A DNA stretch of 64,000 nucleotides from Clostridiaceae bacterium (GCA_016293155.1 JAEDEU010000001.1:1-64000), one strand, 5' to 3'; shown: positions 42,628-52,600, counted from the stretch's first letter. The notes: generated by a model not told the origin, from the letters alone. Program-made: numbers and translations.

Positions 42628-44277
42628 TTACAGTGCAGCTGCTGCTTTTCTCAGACGCGCAGTGACACGCTCTGCGCCGAGGATGTTCATGACCGACTGT
42701 AGATCCGGTGCATTGGTGCGTCCGCAGACCGCGACGCGCAGCACCATGGAAATATCGCCGACCGGACCCTTGTATTCGTCCGGATTCTGCTTGAACAGCT
42801 TGGTTTCCGGTGCAAAGCCGTGCTTTGCCGCCAGCTCCTTGATGGCACCGAACCACTCGTCCGAGGTGTGCGATGCATCAAAGATGGTTTCGTACTCGGC
42901 AAGGATTGCCTTGGCATCCTCGGCGGATACGCGCTCCGGCATTGCGGAGTAATCCGGCGTAAACAGCTCGTCGAACAGGAAATCCATATAGCCGCGAACC
43001 TCGCTCCACAGCGCCAGATCCTTGCGCGGCTTCTTGCCGCCGCGACCGATTGCTAAAAATGCCTTGGTCTGCTCCGGATCGCGGGTGAACAGCGCGTGGA
43101 ATTCCGGATCGTTGTCCGCGCTCCAGCCGGATACATAATCATAAACCTGCTCGGCGGTCATGCGCGAGATCACGTTCTTGCTGACGTCACGCAGCTTTTC
43201 GATGTCGAACAGCGAGCCGGAAACGCTCATCTTCTTCGGGCTGAACGGGAAGTCGTTCATGGATGCGTCCGGATTTGCGCGGCGCCACTCCTCAAAATTG
43301 GAGTTCAGCAGCGTCATGAGGTACTCCATGACGGACGGCACCGGATAGCCCTCCTGATAGTAGAACGACAGCGCCAGCTCCGGATCCTTGCGCTTGGAGA
43401 GCTTGCGCTTGGAGCCGCCGTCCATCTTCATCAGCTGTGCGGTGTGCACGTACTTCGGGCGCTTCCAGCCCATGGTGTCGAACAGCTGGAGGTGAACCGG
43501 CAGGGTTGCCAGCCATTCCTCGCCGCGGACGACATGGGTGGTGTGCATCAGATGATCGTCCACGACATGGGCGAAATGGTAGGTCGGGATGCCGTCCGAC
43601 TTGAGCAGGACGATGTCCTGATCGTTCTCGGTCAGCTCCAGATTGCCCTTGACCAGATCGGTATGGCGGATCTTATGCTCAATCGAGCCGTTCGAGCGGA
43701 AGCGGATGACATAGCTTTCGCCGCGCGCGATGCGCTCCTGAATTTCCTCCAGAGAGCAGTCGCGGTATTTTGCGTATTTGCCATAGTAGCCGAAGTTTTC
43801 CTTGTTTGCCTCCTGCTCGGCGCGCATTGCGGCGAGCTCCTCCTCGGTGCAGAAGCACGGATAGGCAAGACCGCGGCGAACCAGATCCTTGACGAATACA
43901 TGATAAATGTCCGCGCGCAGGCTCTGGCGGTACGGGCCGTAGGCGCCGGCCTCGCCGTCCGCGGTAACGCCCTCGTCGAACGGCAGACCGAACGAGCCAA
44001 AGGTCTGGAGGATCAGGTCAACGCCGCCCTCGACCTCGCGCTTTTTGTCGGTGTCCTCGATGCGCAGATAGAACACGCCGCCGGACTGATGTGCCAGACG
44101 TTCATCGACCAGTGCGCCGAACAGATTGCCCAAATGCATAAAGCCGGTCGGGCTGGGCGCCATACGGGTGACCTTTGCGCCTTCCGGCAGGTCGCGTGCG
44201 GGATAGCGTGCCTCCACCTGCTCCGGCGTTTCGGTTACGTTGGGGAAAAGCAGCTCCGCGAGTACATTATAATCCAT
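42628..44277 (-). CDS. gltX: Glutamyl-tRNA synthetase
   Basis: GluRS supplies glutamyl-tRNA for translation and, through HemA, for tetrapyrroles. The 549-residue protein has the HIGH-type RMAPSPTGFMHLGNLFGAL, LRIEDTDKKREVEGGVDLI and the KMSKS-type KLSKRKDPELALSFY. It is some 50 residues longer than typical bacterial GluRS, mainly at the N-terminus (about 35 residues before the HIGH region) and in the C-terminal part. I start at the ATG at 44277, with GGAG ten bases upstream. It is probably cotranscribed with glnS. Confidence 0.93.
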   Translation of the reverse strand: MDYNVLAELLFPNVTETPEQVEARYPARDLPEGAKVTRMAPSPTGFMHLGNLFGALVDERLAHQSGGVFYLRIEDTDKKREVEGGVDLILQTFGSFGLPFDEGVTADGEAGAYGPYRQSLRADIYHVFVKDLVRRGLAYPCFCTEEELAAMRAEQEANKENFGYYGKYAKYRDCSLEEIQERIARGESYVIRFRSNGSIEHKIRHTDLVKGNLELTENDQDIVLLKSDGIPTYHFAHVVDDHLMHTTHVVRGEEWLATLPVHLQLFDTMGWKRPKYVHTAQLMKMDGGSKRKLSKRKDPELALSFYYQEGYPVPSVMEYLMTLLNSNFEEWRRANPDASMNDFPFSPKKMSVSGSLFDIEKLRDVSKNVISRMTAEQVYDYVSGWSADNDPEFHALFTRDPEQTKAFLAIGRGGKKPRKDLALWSEVRGYMDFLFDELFTPDYSAMPERVSAEDAKAILAEYETIFDASHTSDEWFGAIKELAAKHGFAPETKLFKQNPDEYKGPVGDISMVLRVAVCGRTNAPDLQSVMNILGAERVTARLRKAAAAL

Positions 44278-44343
44278 TATCGTATCACTCCATAGTGCGG
44301 CGCGGAAATTCCATTGCCGCAGAATTGTTTCATTATCTAAACA

Positions 44344-44372
44344 AGCATACCACAATTCCCCATCTTCTGCAA
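44344..44372 (-). promoter_or_regulatory. Promoter of gltX-glnS
   Basis: On the minus strand, TTGCAG (44367-44372), a 17-bp spacer and TATGCT (44344-44349), preceded by TGTGG. It is back to back with the promoter of the DtxR-like gene. Confidence 0.6.
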
Positions 44373-44400
44373 GATTTCCATTGTAGAATCGTACAATTTG

Positions 44401-44429
44401 TTGTAATTTCCCAGAAGCTGTGGTATAAT
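44401..44429 (+). promoter_or_regulatory. Promoter of the DtxR-like regulator
   Basis: TTGTAA (44401-44406), a 17-bp spacer and a perfect TATAAT (44424-44429). The -10 and its preceding CTGTGG resemble the divergent gltX promoter. Confidence 0.7.
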
Positions 44430-44463
44430 ACATAAAACTCCTGACAGAATGGCGGTGACCTTA

Positions 44464-44844
44464 ATGAAAATTCAGGAATCCGGAGAAAATTATCTGGAAA
44501 CGATTCTCCTGCTGGAGCGCAGAAACGGCGTTGTGCGCTCGATTGATATTGCAAATGAGCTTGGCTTTTCCAAGCCCAGCGTCAGCCGCGCCATGGGCGT
44601 GCTGAAAAAGGCGGGATATGTCGAGCAGGAGGCGTACGGCACGATCAGCCTGACCGAAGCGGGTCGGGAGCGGGCAGAGGCGGTCTACGAACGGCATACG
44701 CTGATTACCGCTTTTCTGAGTGAGGTGCTGGATGTGGACGATGACATTGCGGAGCACGATGCCTGCCGGATCGAGCATATTGTCAGCGCACAGACGGTCG
44801 AGCGTATGCGCTCGGTGCTCAAGGCGCACCGGAAGGAAAAATAA
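44464..44844 (+). CDS. DtxR/MntR-family metal-dependent transcriptional regulator
   Basis: The 126-residue protein has the family opening MKIQESGENYLETILLLE and a winged helix around IDIANELGFSKPSVSRAMGVLKKAGYV. The dimerisation segment supplies metal ligands (RHTLITAFLSEVLDVDDDIAEHDACRIEHIVS). Its short size and the absence of an SH3 domain make it MntR-like rather than DtxR-like. I chose the second ATG (44464) because homologues start MKIQESGENYLE. It probably senses Mn2+ or Fe2+. No metal transporter is adjacent. Confidence 0.88.
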   Translation: MKIQESGENYLETILLLERRNGVVRSIDIANELGFSKPSVSRAMGVLKKAGYVEQEAYGTISLTEAGRERAEAVYERHTLITAFLSEVLDVDDDIAEHDACRIEHIVSAQTVERMRSVLKAHRKEK

Positions 44845-44911
44845 TCTTGACAATCGGATAAAAATAGTGTATCCTATTTGAGCAGTTCTGATAACAGAAG
44901 CTGCCGGATAC

Positions 44912-45002
44912 GGAGAAGTATCGAAGTGGTCATAACGAGAACGACTCGAAATCGTTTGACGGTTAACCCCGTCCGTGGGTTCGAATCCCACCTTCTCCGC
45001 CA
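44912..45002 (+). tRNA. tRNA-Ser (anticodon CGA)
   Basis: A 91-nt cloverleaf has acceptor GGAGAAG pairing with CTTCTCC, discriminator G and an encoded CCA. The anticodon stem AACGA/TCGTT encloses the loop CTCGAAA with anticodon CGA at 44947-44949. The long variable arm (TTTGACGGTTAACCCCGTC) and the T-loop GGGTTCGAATCCC confirm a class II serine tRNA reading UCG. Confidence 0.97.
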
Positions 45003-45005
45003 AAT

Positions 45006-45056
45006 CAAAAACCGCACGTTTGATACGACTGGTATCGAAGTGCGGTTTTTTTGATT
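45006..45056 (+). terminator. Terminator of tRNA-Ser
   Basis: AAAACCGCAC-GTTTGATAC and GTATCGAAGTGCGGTTTT form a long stem followed by TTTTTTG, right after the tRNA. Confidence 0.9.
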
Positions 45057-45149
45057 TTGTGCTATAATATGCTGTGATAAACGCAGCCCTGTATAAAAGT
45101 TCTGTTTCCGTGAAAAAACAACAATACCATGTAAAGGAGTGAGCGGAGT

Positions 45150-46340
45150 ATGGATTTTTACAAACGTGCACTGGAGCTGAAGGAGGATACCGTCGGCAGC
45201 CGCCGCTATTTTCATCAGAACGCGGAGGTCGGGCTTGAAATGCCGATGGCGCGCGACTATATTTTACAAAAGCTGACCGAGTACGGACTGGAACCGAAAG
45301 TGTGCGGTCACGGAGTCACTGCTGTTCTCGGTCACGGGGCTCCGGTGCTGCTTCTCCGGGCAGACATGGATGCCCTGCCCATGCCGGAGCTGAGCGGAGA
45401 GCCGTTCGCCTGTCCCACGGGGGAGCAGGCACATACCTGCGGTCACGATTTTCACGCCGCCATGCTGCTGACCGCCGCCAAAATGCTCAAGGAGTGCGAA
45501 TCCGAGCTGCGCGGAACCGTCAAATTCATGTTCCAGCCCGCAGAGGAAACCTTTGAAGGAAGCCGGGACATGATCGAGCACGGCATACTGGAGCATCCTC
45601 ACGTGGATGCCGCCCTCGCGTTTCATGTTGCGCCGGGTAAAATGCCGCTGGGACTGTTTATGTATAACAGCGGCGGCGTGATGATGTCGTCTGTGGACGG
45701 CTTCCGGATTGAGATCACCGGAAAGGGCGGTCATGGAGCCTATCCCAACCTGACGGTGGATCCGCTCCGAATCGCAGTGCAGATTTACACCGGACTGGAA
45801 TCGCTGATCGCGAGAGAGGCGAATCCGGAGATGAACTGCGTCCTGACGGTCGGAAAGCTCCAGGGCGGCAATGCCGCAAACATTATTCCCGACACGGCGG
45901 TGCTGGAAGGCACGCTCCGTACCAATGATAAGGTATCCCGTGAGCTGCTCGTCCGCAGAATCTCCGAGGTCGCGGAGGGAGTGGCAAAAACCTATGGCGG
46001 TTCTGTCGTGATTACGCCGCTGTCTCAGGTACCGCCGCTGATCTGTGACCGTGCGCTGACCGAAGCGATGGCGGGATATATGAAGGAGCTGGACATCCCC
46101 GGCAATACGCCGATTCCCGATATGAAGGCAAACGCCTCGGAGGATTTTGCGGTGATTGCGGAGGCTGTCCCGTCGGCGCTGATGTATTTGTCCGCCGGCT
46201 TTACTGATGAGCGCGGAGCCTATTCTGCGCACAACCCGAAGGTACGGTTTCACGAAGGCGTGTGTCCCATCGGTGCGGCAGGTCTGGCGCACTGTGCGGT
46301 GCGCTGGCTGGAGGAGCATCCGGCGGGAGACAATGAATAA
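45150..46340 (+). CDS. M20-family amidohydrolase (N-acyl amino acid / hippurate hydrolase type)
   Basis: The 396-residue protein fits the M20D amidohydrolases that hydrolyse N-acyl amino acids: RRYFHQNAEVGLE at the start, LLLRADMDALPMPE (metal-site Asp), HTCGHDFHAAMLL, FQPAEETFEGSRDMIE (catalytic Glu pair), GKGGHGAYPNLTVDP and a late ASEDFAVIAE. Two divalent metal ions are expected. AAAGGAG precedes the ATG. It stands alone, with its own terminator. Confidence 0.92.
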   Translation: MDFYKRALELKEDTVGSRRYFHQNAEVGLEMPMARDYILQKLTEYGLEPKVCGHGVTAVLGHGAPVLLLRADMDALPMPELSGEPFACPTGEQAHTCGHDFHAAMLLTAAKMLKECESELRGTVKFMFQPAEETFEGSRDMIEHGILEHPHVDAALAFHVAPGKMPLGLFMYNSGGVMMSSVDGFRIEITGKGGHGAYPNLTVDPLRIAVQIYTGLESLIAREANPEMNCVLTVGKLQGGNAANIIPDTAVLEGTLRTNDKVSRELLVRRISEVAEGVAKTYGGSVVITPLSQVPPLICDRALTEAMAGYMKELDIPGNTPIPDMKANASEDFAVIAEAVPSALMYLSAGFTDERGAYSAHNPKVRFHEGVCPIGAAGLAHCAVRWLEEHPAGDNE

Positions 46341-46361
46341 CCAAATCGGGATTGAACAAAG

Positions 46362-46388
46362 AAAAGACGCCGGCAGGCGTCTTTTTTT
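46362..46388 (+). terminator. Terminator of the M20 amidohydrolase gene
   Basis: AAAAGACGCC and GGCGTCTTTT pair around GGCA, followed by TTTT. Confidence 0.92.
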
Positions 46389-46557
46389 AATGGACTGCTC
46401 GTTGCAACCGGCAGCATAACCGATGACCCGTGGGACAAAGACAGGCGCAGAACCGTTCAGTCCTTTTCTGTGTGGTCAGAACACAGATTTGTGGAGAAAG
46501 TGAATAAAAACCATGCGAGGAAAAATGTAAATTTATATAAAATTCATAAATACGGTC
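46389..46557. other. Intergenic stretch with no recognised feature
   Basis: I see no gene, RNA or strong hairpin here. The 3' half is AT-rich and leads into the dhaL promoter. Confidence 0.5.
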
Positions 46558-46586
46558 TTGCGCAAAATGTTACTATGTGGTACTCT
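46558..46586 (+). promoter_or_regulatory. Possible promoter of the dhaL-dhaK-lsrF-like operon
   Basis: TTGCGC (46558-46563), a 17-bp spacer and TACTCT (46581-46586). The -10 is weak. A small hairpin (GCGGA/TCCGC, around 46615-46630) follows in the leader. Confidence 0.45.
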
Positions 46587-46645
46587 AAACATAGGAAATT
46601 TCTCATTCACGGAGCGGAGCATTCCGCTGATTTGGGGTGTTCAAC

Positions 46646-47269
46646 ATGAAAATTGATAAGGACAGAATCCGAACCATGTTTTTGTGTGCAGGTGATGCGG
46701 TCATTGCGGCAGAGCAGGAGCTGACGGAGATTGATTCCCGCTTTGGTGATGCGGATCACGGCATTACAATGACCAAAATTGCGGGAGCAGTCCGGACCGC
46801 CGCACAGGAGAGTACGGATGACAGCATCAAATCCATGCTGGATGATATCGCAATGGGTGTCATGATGATTAACGGCGGCTCCGCCGTACCGCTGTGGAAT
46901 ACCTTTTTGGATGCCATGCAGGAAAATGCGCCGGATGCCGGCGAGATCACACTGGAGCAGCTGAAGGAAATGTTCGGCGCGGCGGCAGAGGAGCTGTCGG
47001 CTCTGTCGAAGGCAAAGGTTGGGGACAAGACCATGATGGATGCGATTCTCCCGGCAGTGGCGGCAATTCAGGAAACCGAGGGGGATCTGAGTGCCGTTAT
47101 GGATGCAGGCGCACAGGCGGCACTGGCGGGTGCGGAGGCAACCAAAAATTACGTGTCCAAATTCGGACGCGCAAAGAGCTATAAGGAGGAGACAATCGGA
47201 ACGCCGGATGCGGGAGCAGTATCCGCAGCACGTTTCTTTGTCGGATTAAGCCAGGGAACAACAGGATAA
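46646..47269 (+). CDS. dhaL: Dihydroxyacetone kinase ADP-binding subunit DhaL-like
   Basis: DhaL is the nucleotide-binding subunit of DhaK-type ketone kinases. The 207-residue helical protein has the nucleotide and Mg motif SRFGDADHGITMT (usually GDGDHG), GVMMINGGSAVPLW, KAKVGDKTMMDAILPA and KNYVSKFGRAKSYKE. I start at the ATG at 46646. A GTG nine bases upstream is possible. No DhaM-type phosphotransferase subunit is nearby, so ATP, or a distant DhaM, would be the phosphate donor. Confidence 0.92.
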   Translation: MKIDKDRIRTMFLCAGDAVIAAEQELTEIDSRFGDADHGITMTKIAGAVRTAAQESTDDSIKSMLDDIAMGVMMINGGSAVPLWNTFLDAMQENAPDAGEITLEQLKEMFGAAAEELSALSKAKVGDKTMMDAILPAVAAIQETEGDLSAVMDAGAQAALAGAEATKNYVSKFGRAKSYKEETIGTPDAGAVSAARFFVGLSQGTTG

Positions 47270-47292
47270 CGCATGAAGGAGGAGAAACCGTT

Positions 47293-48291
47293 ATGAAAAT
47301 GAAAAAGTTTATCAACAATCCGGAAACCCTGACCGCTGAGCTGCTGGAAGGCATGGCGATGGCAAATTCAGACATTGTAGAGCTGGTAAACGGAAGCTGG
47401 ATTGTCAGCAAAACCCTGAAGGATGCAGACCGTGTGACGGTTGTCACCCTCGGCGGCTCCGGTCATGAGCCGGCAATCAGCGGCTTTGTCGGCGACGGAA
47501 TGCTGGACATTTCCGTAGTCGGTGATATCTTTGCCGCTCCGAATCCGCAGAGCGTGTTTGAGGCAATCAAGCTGGCGGACAAGGGTCATGGCGTGCTGTT
47601 CCTTGTGCTCAATCATGCGGGCGATATGCTGTGCGCCAACATGGTTATGAAGATGTGCAAAAAGGCGGGGCTGAACGTCCGCAAGGTTGTAACCCAGGAG
47701 GATATCTCCAATGCACCGCGTGAAAACAGCGACGACCGCCGCGGTCTTGCCGGCGCAGTTCCGCTGTATCATATCGTCGGTGCGGCAGCCAAGCAGGGCA
47801 AGTCTCTGGACGAGGTTGCAGATCTCGCTCAGCGCTATGCGGACAGCATGGCGACCATCGCGGTTGCGGCACGCTGCGCAACCCATCCGGCAACCGGTGC
47901 TTCGTTCGGTGATCTGGGCGATGAGGATATGGAAATCGGTATGGGTCAGCACGGCGAGGGCGGCGGAGGCCGTCAGCCGATGAAGACCGCGAAGGAAACC
48001 GTTGAGATCATGGCGAATGCACTGGTCAAGGATATCCCGCTTCAGGCCGGCGATGAGGCGTTTGTCATGATTAACGGCTCGGGCGCCACCACGCTGATGG
48101 AAATGTACATTCTTTATAAGGACTGCGTCAAGTATCTGGAGGGACTCGGCATCAAGGTCGTGGCAAATATGGTCGGTGAGATTCTGACGGTACAGGAGCA
48201 GGCAGGCTTCCAGCTCAATCTTGCCAAGTGGAACGATGAGTTCAAGGCGCTGTGGGCAGAGCCGGCACGCACGATTGCATTCTATAAGTAA
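47293..48291 (+). CDS. dhaK: Dihydroxyacetone kinase substrate-binding subunit DhaK-like
   Basis: DhaK binds short ketoses covalently through a histidine. The 332-residue protein contains VTLGGSGHEPAISGFVGDGM, VLNHAGDMLC, the GMGQHGEGG region around the hemiaminal-forming histidine and MINGSGATTLMEMYIL. AAGGAGGAG precedes the ATG. Placement directly before an LsrF-type aldolase suggests that the substrate is not simply dihydroxyacetone. Confidence 0.92.
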   Translation: MKMKKFINNPETLTAELLEGMAMANSDIVELVNGSWIVSKTLKDADRVTVVTLGGSGHEPAISGFVGDGMLDISVVGDIFAAPNPQSVFEAIKLADKGHGVLFLVLNHAGDMLCANMVMKMCKKAGLNVRKVVTQEDISNAPRENSDDRRGLAGAVPLYHIVGAAAKQGKSLDEVADLAQRYADSMATIAVAARCATHPATGASFGDLGDEDMEIGMGQHGEGGGGRQPMKTAKETVEIMANALVKDIPLQAGDEAFVMINGSGATTLMEMYILYKDCVKYLEGLGIKVVANMVGEILTVQEQAGFQLNLAKWNDEFKALWAEPARTIAFYK

Positions 48292-48303
48292 GGAGCGAGC
48301 AGT

Positions 48304-49185
48304 ATGGCAGATGCAGTCGGCAACAAGGTTGCCAAGGATTATCATTTGGATGTAGCACCGCCTGTGGACGGCTTTTTTGCAAAAGGACTGGGACATACCG
48401 ACTGGGGAATGAAAAACCGTCTTTCCCGTCTGTTCAACCCGAAATCCGGCAATTCGCTGATGCTTGCGTTCGACCATGGCTATATCATGGGTCCGACCGC
48501 CGGTCTGGAACGTCTGGATCTGGCGATCCCGCCGCTGATGGACGAGGTGGACGTGCTCATGGGCACGCGCGGCGCGATTCGTTCGTGCATTCCGCCCACC
48601 TGCGGCAAGGCGGTTTGCCTGCGTGCGACGTATGACAGCTCGGTGCTGTATGAGGATATGAGCGTCGGCAACGGTTTGGGCATGGACATGGACGATGTCC
48701 TGCGTATGAATGCTTCCGCGATTGCCATTCAGACCTTTATCGGCGCGCCGGGTGAGCGGGATTCTCTGGAAACCCTGTGCCGTGCAGTGGACGAAGGCAA
48801 TCGGTACGGCGTGCCTGTTCTCGGTGTCACCGCAGTCGGCAAACAGATGGCGCGGACAACCGAGTATTTCTTGCTTGCAACCCGCCTGCTGGCAGAGTTG
48901 GGGGCAAGTATTATCAAAACATACTACTGTGATGACTTCGAAAAGGTGGTTGCGGCGTGTCCGGTGCCGATCGTGATTGCGGGCGGCAAGAAGCTGCCGG
49001 AGGCGGAGGCGCTGACCATGGCGTACCGCGCGATCTCGGACGGCGCGCGCGGCGTGGATATGGGACGCAATATTTTCCAGAGCACCCATCCGAAGGCGAT
49101 GTGTCAGGCGGTTGCAAAAATTGTCCATGAGGGCTATAACGACAGAGAGGCATATGAATTCTTCCTCGAGGCGAGCAACGCATAA
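48304..49185 (+). CDS. LsrF-like class I aldolase/thiolase
   Basis: The 293-residue protein closely resembles E. coli LsrF, which cleaves 3-hydroxy-5-phosphonooxypentane-2,4-dione with CoA in AI-2 breakdown. It has DWGMKNRLSRLFNPKSGNS, MLAFDHGYIMGPTAGLERLD, DVLMGTRGAIRSCIPP, Schiff-base Lys205 in IIKTYY, VIAGGKKLPEAEAL and GVDMGRNIFQS. Upstream dhaLK could provide the phosphorylated substrate. No LsrB, LsrR or LsrK genes are visible. Another aldolase of the DeoC/FbaB type acting on a sugar phosphate is an alternative. Confidence 0.88.
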   Translation: MADAVGNKVAKDYHLDVAPPVDGFFAKGLGHTDWGMKNRLSRLFNPKSGNSLMLAFDHGYIMGPTAGLERLDLAIPPLMDEVDVLMGTRGAIRSCIPPTCGKAVCLRATYDSSVLYEDMSVGNGLGMDMDDVLRMNASAIAIQTFIGAPGERDSLETLCRAVDEGNRYGVPVLGVTAVGKQMARTTEYFLLATRLLAELGASIIKTYYCDDFEKVVAACPVPIVIAGGKKLPEAEALTMAYRAISDGARGVDMGRNIFQSTHPKAMCQAVAKIVHEGYNDREAYEFFLEASNA

Positions 49186-49201
49186 CGGAAAGGAGCATAC
49201 G

Positions 49202-49525
49202 ATGTCTGCAACATATATGCATATCGGCATTCCGGTTTTGAATAAAAAGCCGGGTATGGTTTACAATGAAGGCGGAAAATTCTGGGTCAGCAGCAATGTG
49301 GATGACCACGATTACAAGATTGAGTACCTCAAGTTTGAAGAGGGCACAATTTTTCCGGAGATTCTGTCCAAGCAGCCGCATGTCGCATATCAGGTGGATG
49401 ATATGACGCAGTATCTGGCAGAAGCGGATCGCGTGATTTTCGGACCGTCTCAGCTGGACGATCATACCAGCATCGCGTTCATCATCAAGGACGATGCAAT
49501 TATTGAGCTTTACATGAGCAAATAA
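49202..49525 (+). CDS. Small VOC-like (glyoxalase superfamily) protein
   Basis: The 107-residue protein reads like a single vicinal-oxygen-chelate domain: YMHIGIPV at the start, PHVAYQVDDMTQYLAEAD in the middle and IELYMSK at the end, where His and Glu metal ligands normally fall. The fold call is by pattern only. It is the last gene of the dhaL-dhaK-aldolase set, with AAAGGAG before the ATG. By position it could serve as an isomerase, as LsrG does in the lsr operon, although it does not look like LsrG itself. Confidence 0.6.
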   Translation: MSATYMHIGIPVLNKKPGMVYNEGGKFWVSSNVDDHDYKIEYLKFEEGTIFPEILSKQPHVAYQVDDMTQYLAEADRVIFGPSQLDDHTSIAFIIKDDAIIELYMSK

Positions 49526-49535
49526 ACAATATCGG

Positions 49536-49566
49536 GAGGGCTGTAGGCAGGCAGCCCTCTTTTTTT
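49536..49566 (+). terminator. Terminator of the dhaL-dhaK-lsrF-like operon
   Basis: GAGGGCTG and CAGCCCTC pair around an eight-base loop, followed by TTTTTTT. Confidence 0.92.
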
Positions 49567-49618
49567 GCGAAATATTGGTTTGTGTCTCTTGAATTTTTTG
49601 TGAACACAGCGGTACGGC

Positions 49619-49647
49619 TTGAGTTTAAACACCGGATGCAATATACT
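49619..49647 (+). promoter_or_regulatory. Promoter of the FtsX-type permease gene
   Basis: TTGAGT (49619-49624), a 17-bp spacer and TATACT (49642-49647), about 40 bases before the start codon. Confidence 0.65.
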
Positions 49648-49687
49648 GTAATCAGGACGTTATCCCTTGTGGCGAGGAGCGGTACAG

Positions 49688-52600
49688 ATGAAATGGAACA
49701 CACCATGGAGCAAACACAAACGCCGCGAGATTCAGCGCTCGCTTGGGCGGTATCTTGCGATGCTGGTCATTGTTGCACTCGGCGTGGGCTTTTTCTCCGG
49801 ACTTAAGGTGACCAGAAGCGCAATTGTGCAGACCGGTGACCACTATGTGGAACGGTATAATCTGTATGATTATCGCCTGATCTCCACCCTCGGACTGACT
49901 GAGGAGGATGCCCAGGCAATGCGCAGGGTGGACGGCGTACAGGACGCGGAGGGTTCGGTTACGGCGGATTTCATCGCGGTGCAGCCGGATGGAACGGAGG
50001 TCGTGCTCAAGGCGCATTCCATTACGGAGGAGATCAATCAGGTCAATCTGGTCGCCGGGCGGATGCCGGAGCGGGCGGAGGAATGCGTGGCGGACAGACG
50101 CAGGTATACCGAAGCGGATCTCGGAAAAACCATCCGTGTGTCCGGGAGCAATGATGAAGATACCGCGGAGCAGTTTGCCTGTTCGGAATATACGATTGTC
50201 GGATTGGCGGATTCCGTACTGTATCTGAATACCGAGCGCGGAACGAGCAAGCTTGCGGGCGGCTCAGTGTATGCGTTTGTATTTCTGCCGCGTGACGGCT
50301 TTGATCTGGATTACAATACCGAGCTGTATGTCACAGTCAAAAACCGCGGCAGTATTTTTACACAGGAATATGAGGATGCGGCAGCGGCCGCGCAGCCGTC
50401 CGTGGAGGAGGCGCTGGAGGCGCGTGCACAGCTGCGCTATGACGAAATTCTGGACGAGGTCAACGAAAAAATCCAGGAGGGTCAGGACGAATACGATCAA
50501 GGATATCAGGAGTATCTATCCGAAAAGGCGGATGCGGAGCAGCAGCTCGCGGATGCACGCGATGAGCTGGGCGCGGCAAAGGACGAGATTGCCGCCGGCG
50601 AACGGCGTCTGGCGGAAAATCAGAAAAAAATAGATCAGGGCTTTGCCGATTATCAGGACGGACTGAAGCAGTATAACAGCGGAGCAGCACAGCTTGCCGC
50701 GAAGAAAAAGCAGGCATATGCACAGCTGTCCGCCGCGCAGGATGAGCTGGATTCCAACCGCGCGCAGGTGGAGGATGGCATCCGGCAGATCGAGGAAAGC
50801 GGCGTACTTGAGCAGTATGAACAGCTGAACGAGGCGATTCCGCAGCTGGAAACTGCATTGGAGCAGATCGAAGCGGCAAAGCCGCAGAAGGAACAGCTTG
50901 AGCAGCAGCTGGAGCAGGTGGAGGACGGCATCCGGCAGATTGAGGAAACCGGCGTAATCGAGCAGTATAACGAGCTGACGGCGTCTGCCGAACAGCTGGA
51001 GCAGGCGATTGCACAGGCAGAGGAAGCCCGCGCACAGGAGGAAGGTCTGCGCGCGCAGCTGGAGGAGGCGCAAAGCGCCGCGGAGCAGATTGAGCAGAGC
51101 GGTGTGCTTGAGCAGTATGAGCAGCTGAATGCGGAGATTGCCCGGCTGGAGAGCGAACTGGAACAGGTTGAGGACTCCGAAAGCGAAGCGGCATTGCAGG
51201 AGCAGCTGAATGCTCTGCGGGCGCAGAAGCAGCAGATCGAGGAAAGCGGCGTACTTGAGCAGTATGAGCAGATGACGGCATCCATTGAGCAGCTGGAGGA
51301 AGCGCTGGCGCAGATTCCGACCGAGGAGCAGGTGTTGGAGCTGAAAGCGCAGCTGGCACAGGTGCAGGCGGGCATCGAGCAGATCGAACGCACCGGTGTA
51401 ATTGAGCAGTACAATGAACTGACGGCAGCCGCTGAACAATTGCAGCAGGCGCTGGCACAGTTTCCGACCGAGGAACAGGAGCAGGCGCTGCGGGAGCAGC
51501 TGGAGCAGGCACAGATCGGAAAACAGCAGATTGAGCAGAGCGGCGTGCTCGAGCAGTATGAGCAGCTGACCGGTGCGCTTGCGCAGATCAGCGAGGGACA
51601 GACCGAGCTGGACAGTCGGAAACAGCAGGCAGACAGTCAATTTTCCGCCGCGGAAGCGGAGCTGAAACGTGCAAAGGCGACGCTCTTAAGCTCGAAGGCA
51701 GCACTGGAGCGGGCACAAAAGCAGCTGGATGCCGGACATGAGTCGCTGGAGCAGGCAAAGCGGCAGTATGAGGACGGTTTGCAGGAATACACGGACAGCA
51801 GGGCGGAGGCGGAGGAGGCATTTGCCGAAGCGGAACGCGAGCTTGCGGATGCACTGAAACAGCTGGATGATGCCCGCGCGGAACGCGATGAGATCGAGCC
51901 GGCGGAAACCTATGCGCTCGACCGCACAACCAACACCGGTTATGTGTGCTTTGAAAATGACTCCGCGATTGTCGAGGGAATTGCGCGGGTATTTCCGGTC
52001 TTTTTCTTCCTCGTTGCGGCACTGGTCTGCATGACAACTATGACACGCATGGTGGATGAGCAGCGCACCCAGATCGGAACCTTTAAGGCGCTGGGCTATA
52101 GTGACCGGGATATTATGAAAAAATACATCAGCTACTCCGGCAGTGCGGCGGTGATCGGTGCCGTGATCGGCTTCTTCGGCGGCTGTAAGCTGTTTCCGTA
52201 CGCGCTGTGGAAGGCATATAATATGATGTACGACTTTGCCGAGATTGAGTTTGTATTTGACAAAAAGCTCGCGTTCCTGTCACTGGCGGTAGCACTGCTG
52301 TGCTCGGCGGGCGCAACGGTTGCGGCATGCCGCGCGGAACTGGTGCGGATGCCGGCGGAGCTGATGCGCCCCAAGGCACCCAAACCGGGCAAGCGCGTTC
52401 TGCTGGAACGCATCACGCCGATCTGGTCGCGCATGAGTTTTTTGCATAAGGTGACGGTGCGCAATGTATTCCGCTACAAAAAGCGGATGTTCATGATGGT
52501 GCTCGGCATCGGCGGCTGCACGGCGCTGGTGCTCACGGGCTTCGGCGTCAAGGATTCCATCGCCAATCTCGCGGAGGATCAGTACGGTTCCATTATGAAG

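Noticed and set aside
47368..49230. 620-codon minus-strand ORF opposite dhaK and the LsrF-like gene
   Set aside because: It is the antisense of two well-supported genes. The high third-position GC of the real genes keeps the opposite frame open.
50768..51600. The tandem repeats as a CRISPR array
   Set aside because: They are in frame, about 147-150 bp long, diverged and inside a permease gene. There are no short repeats with unique spacers.
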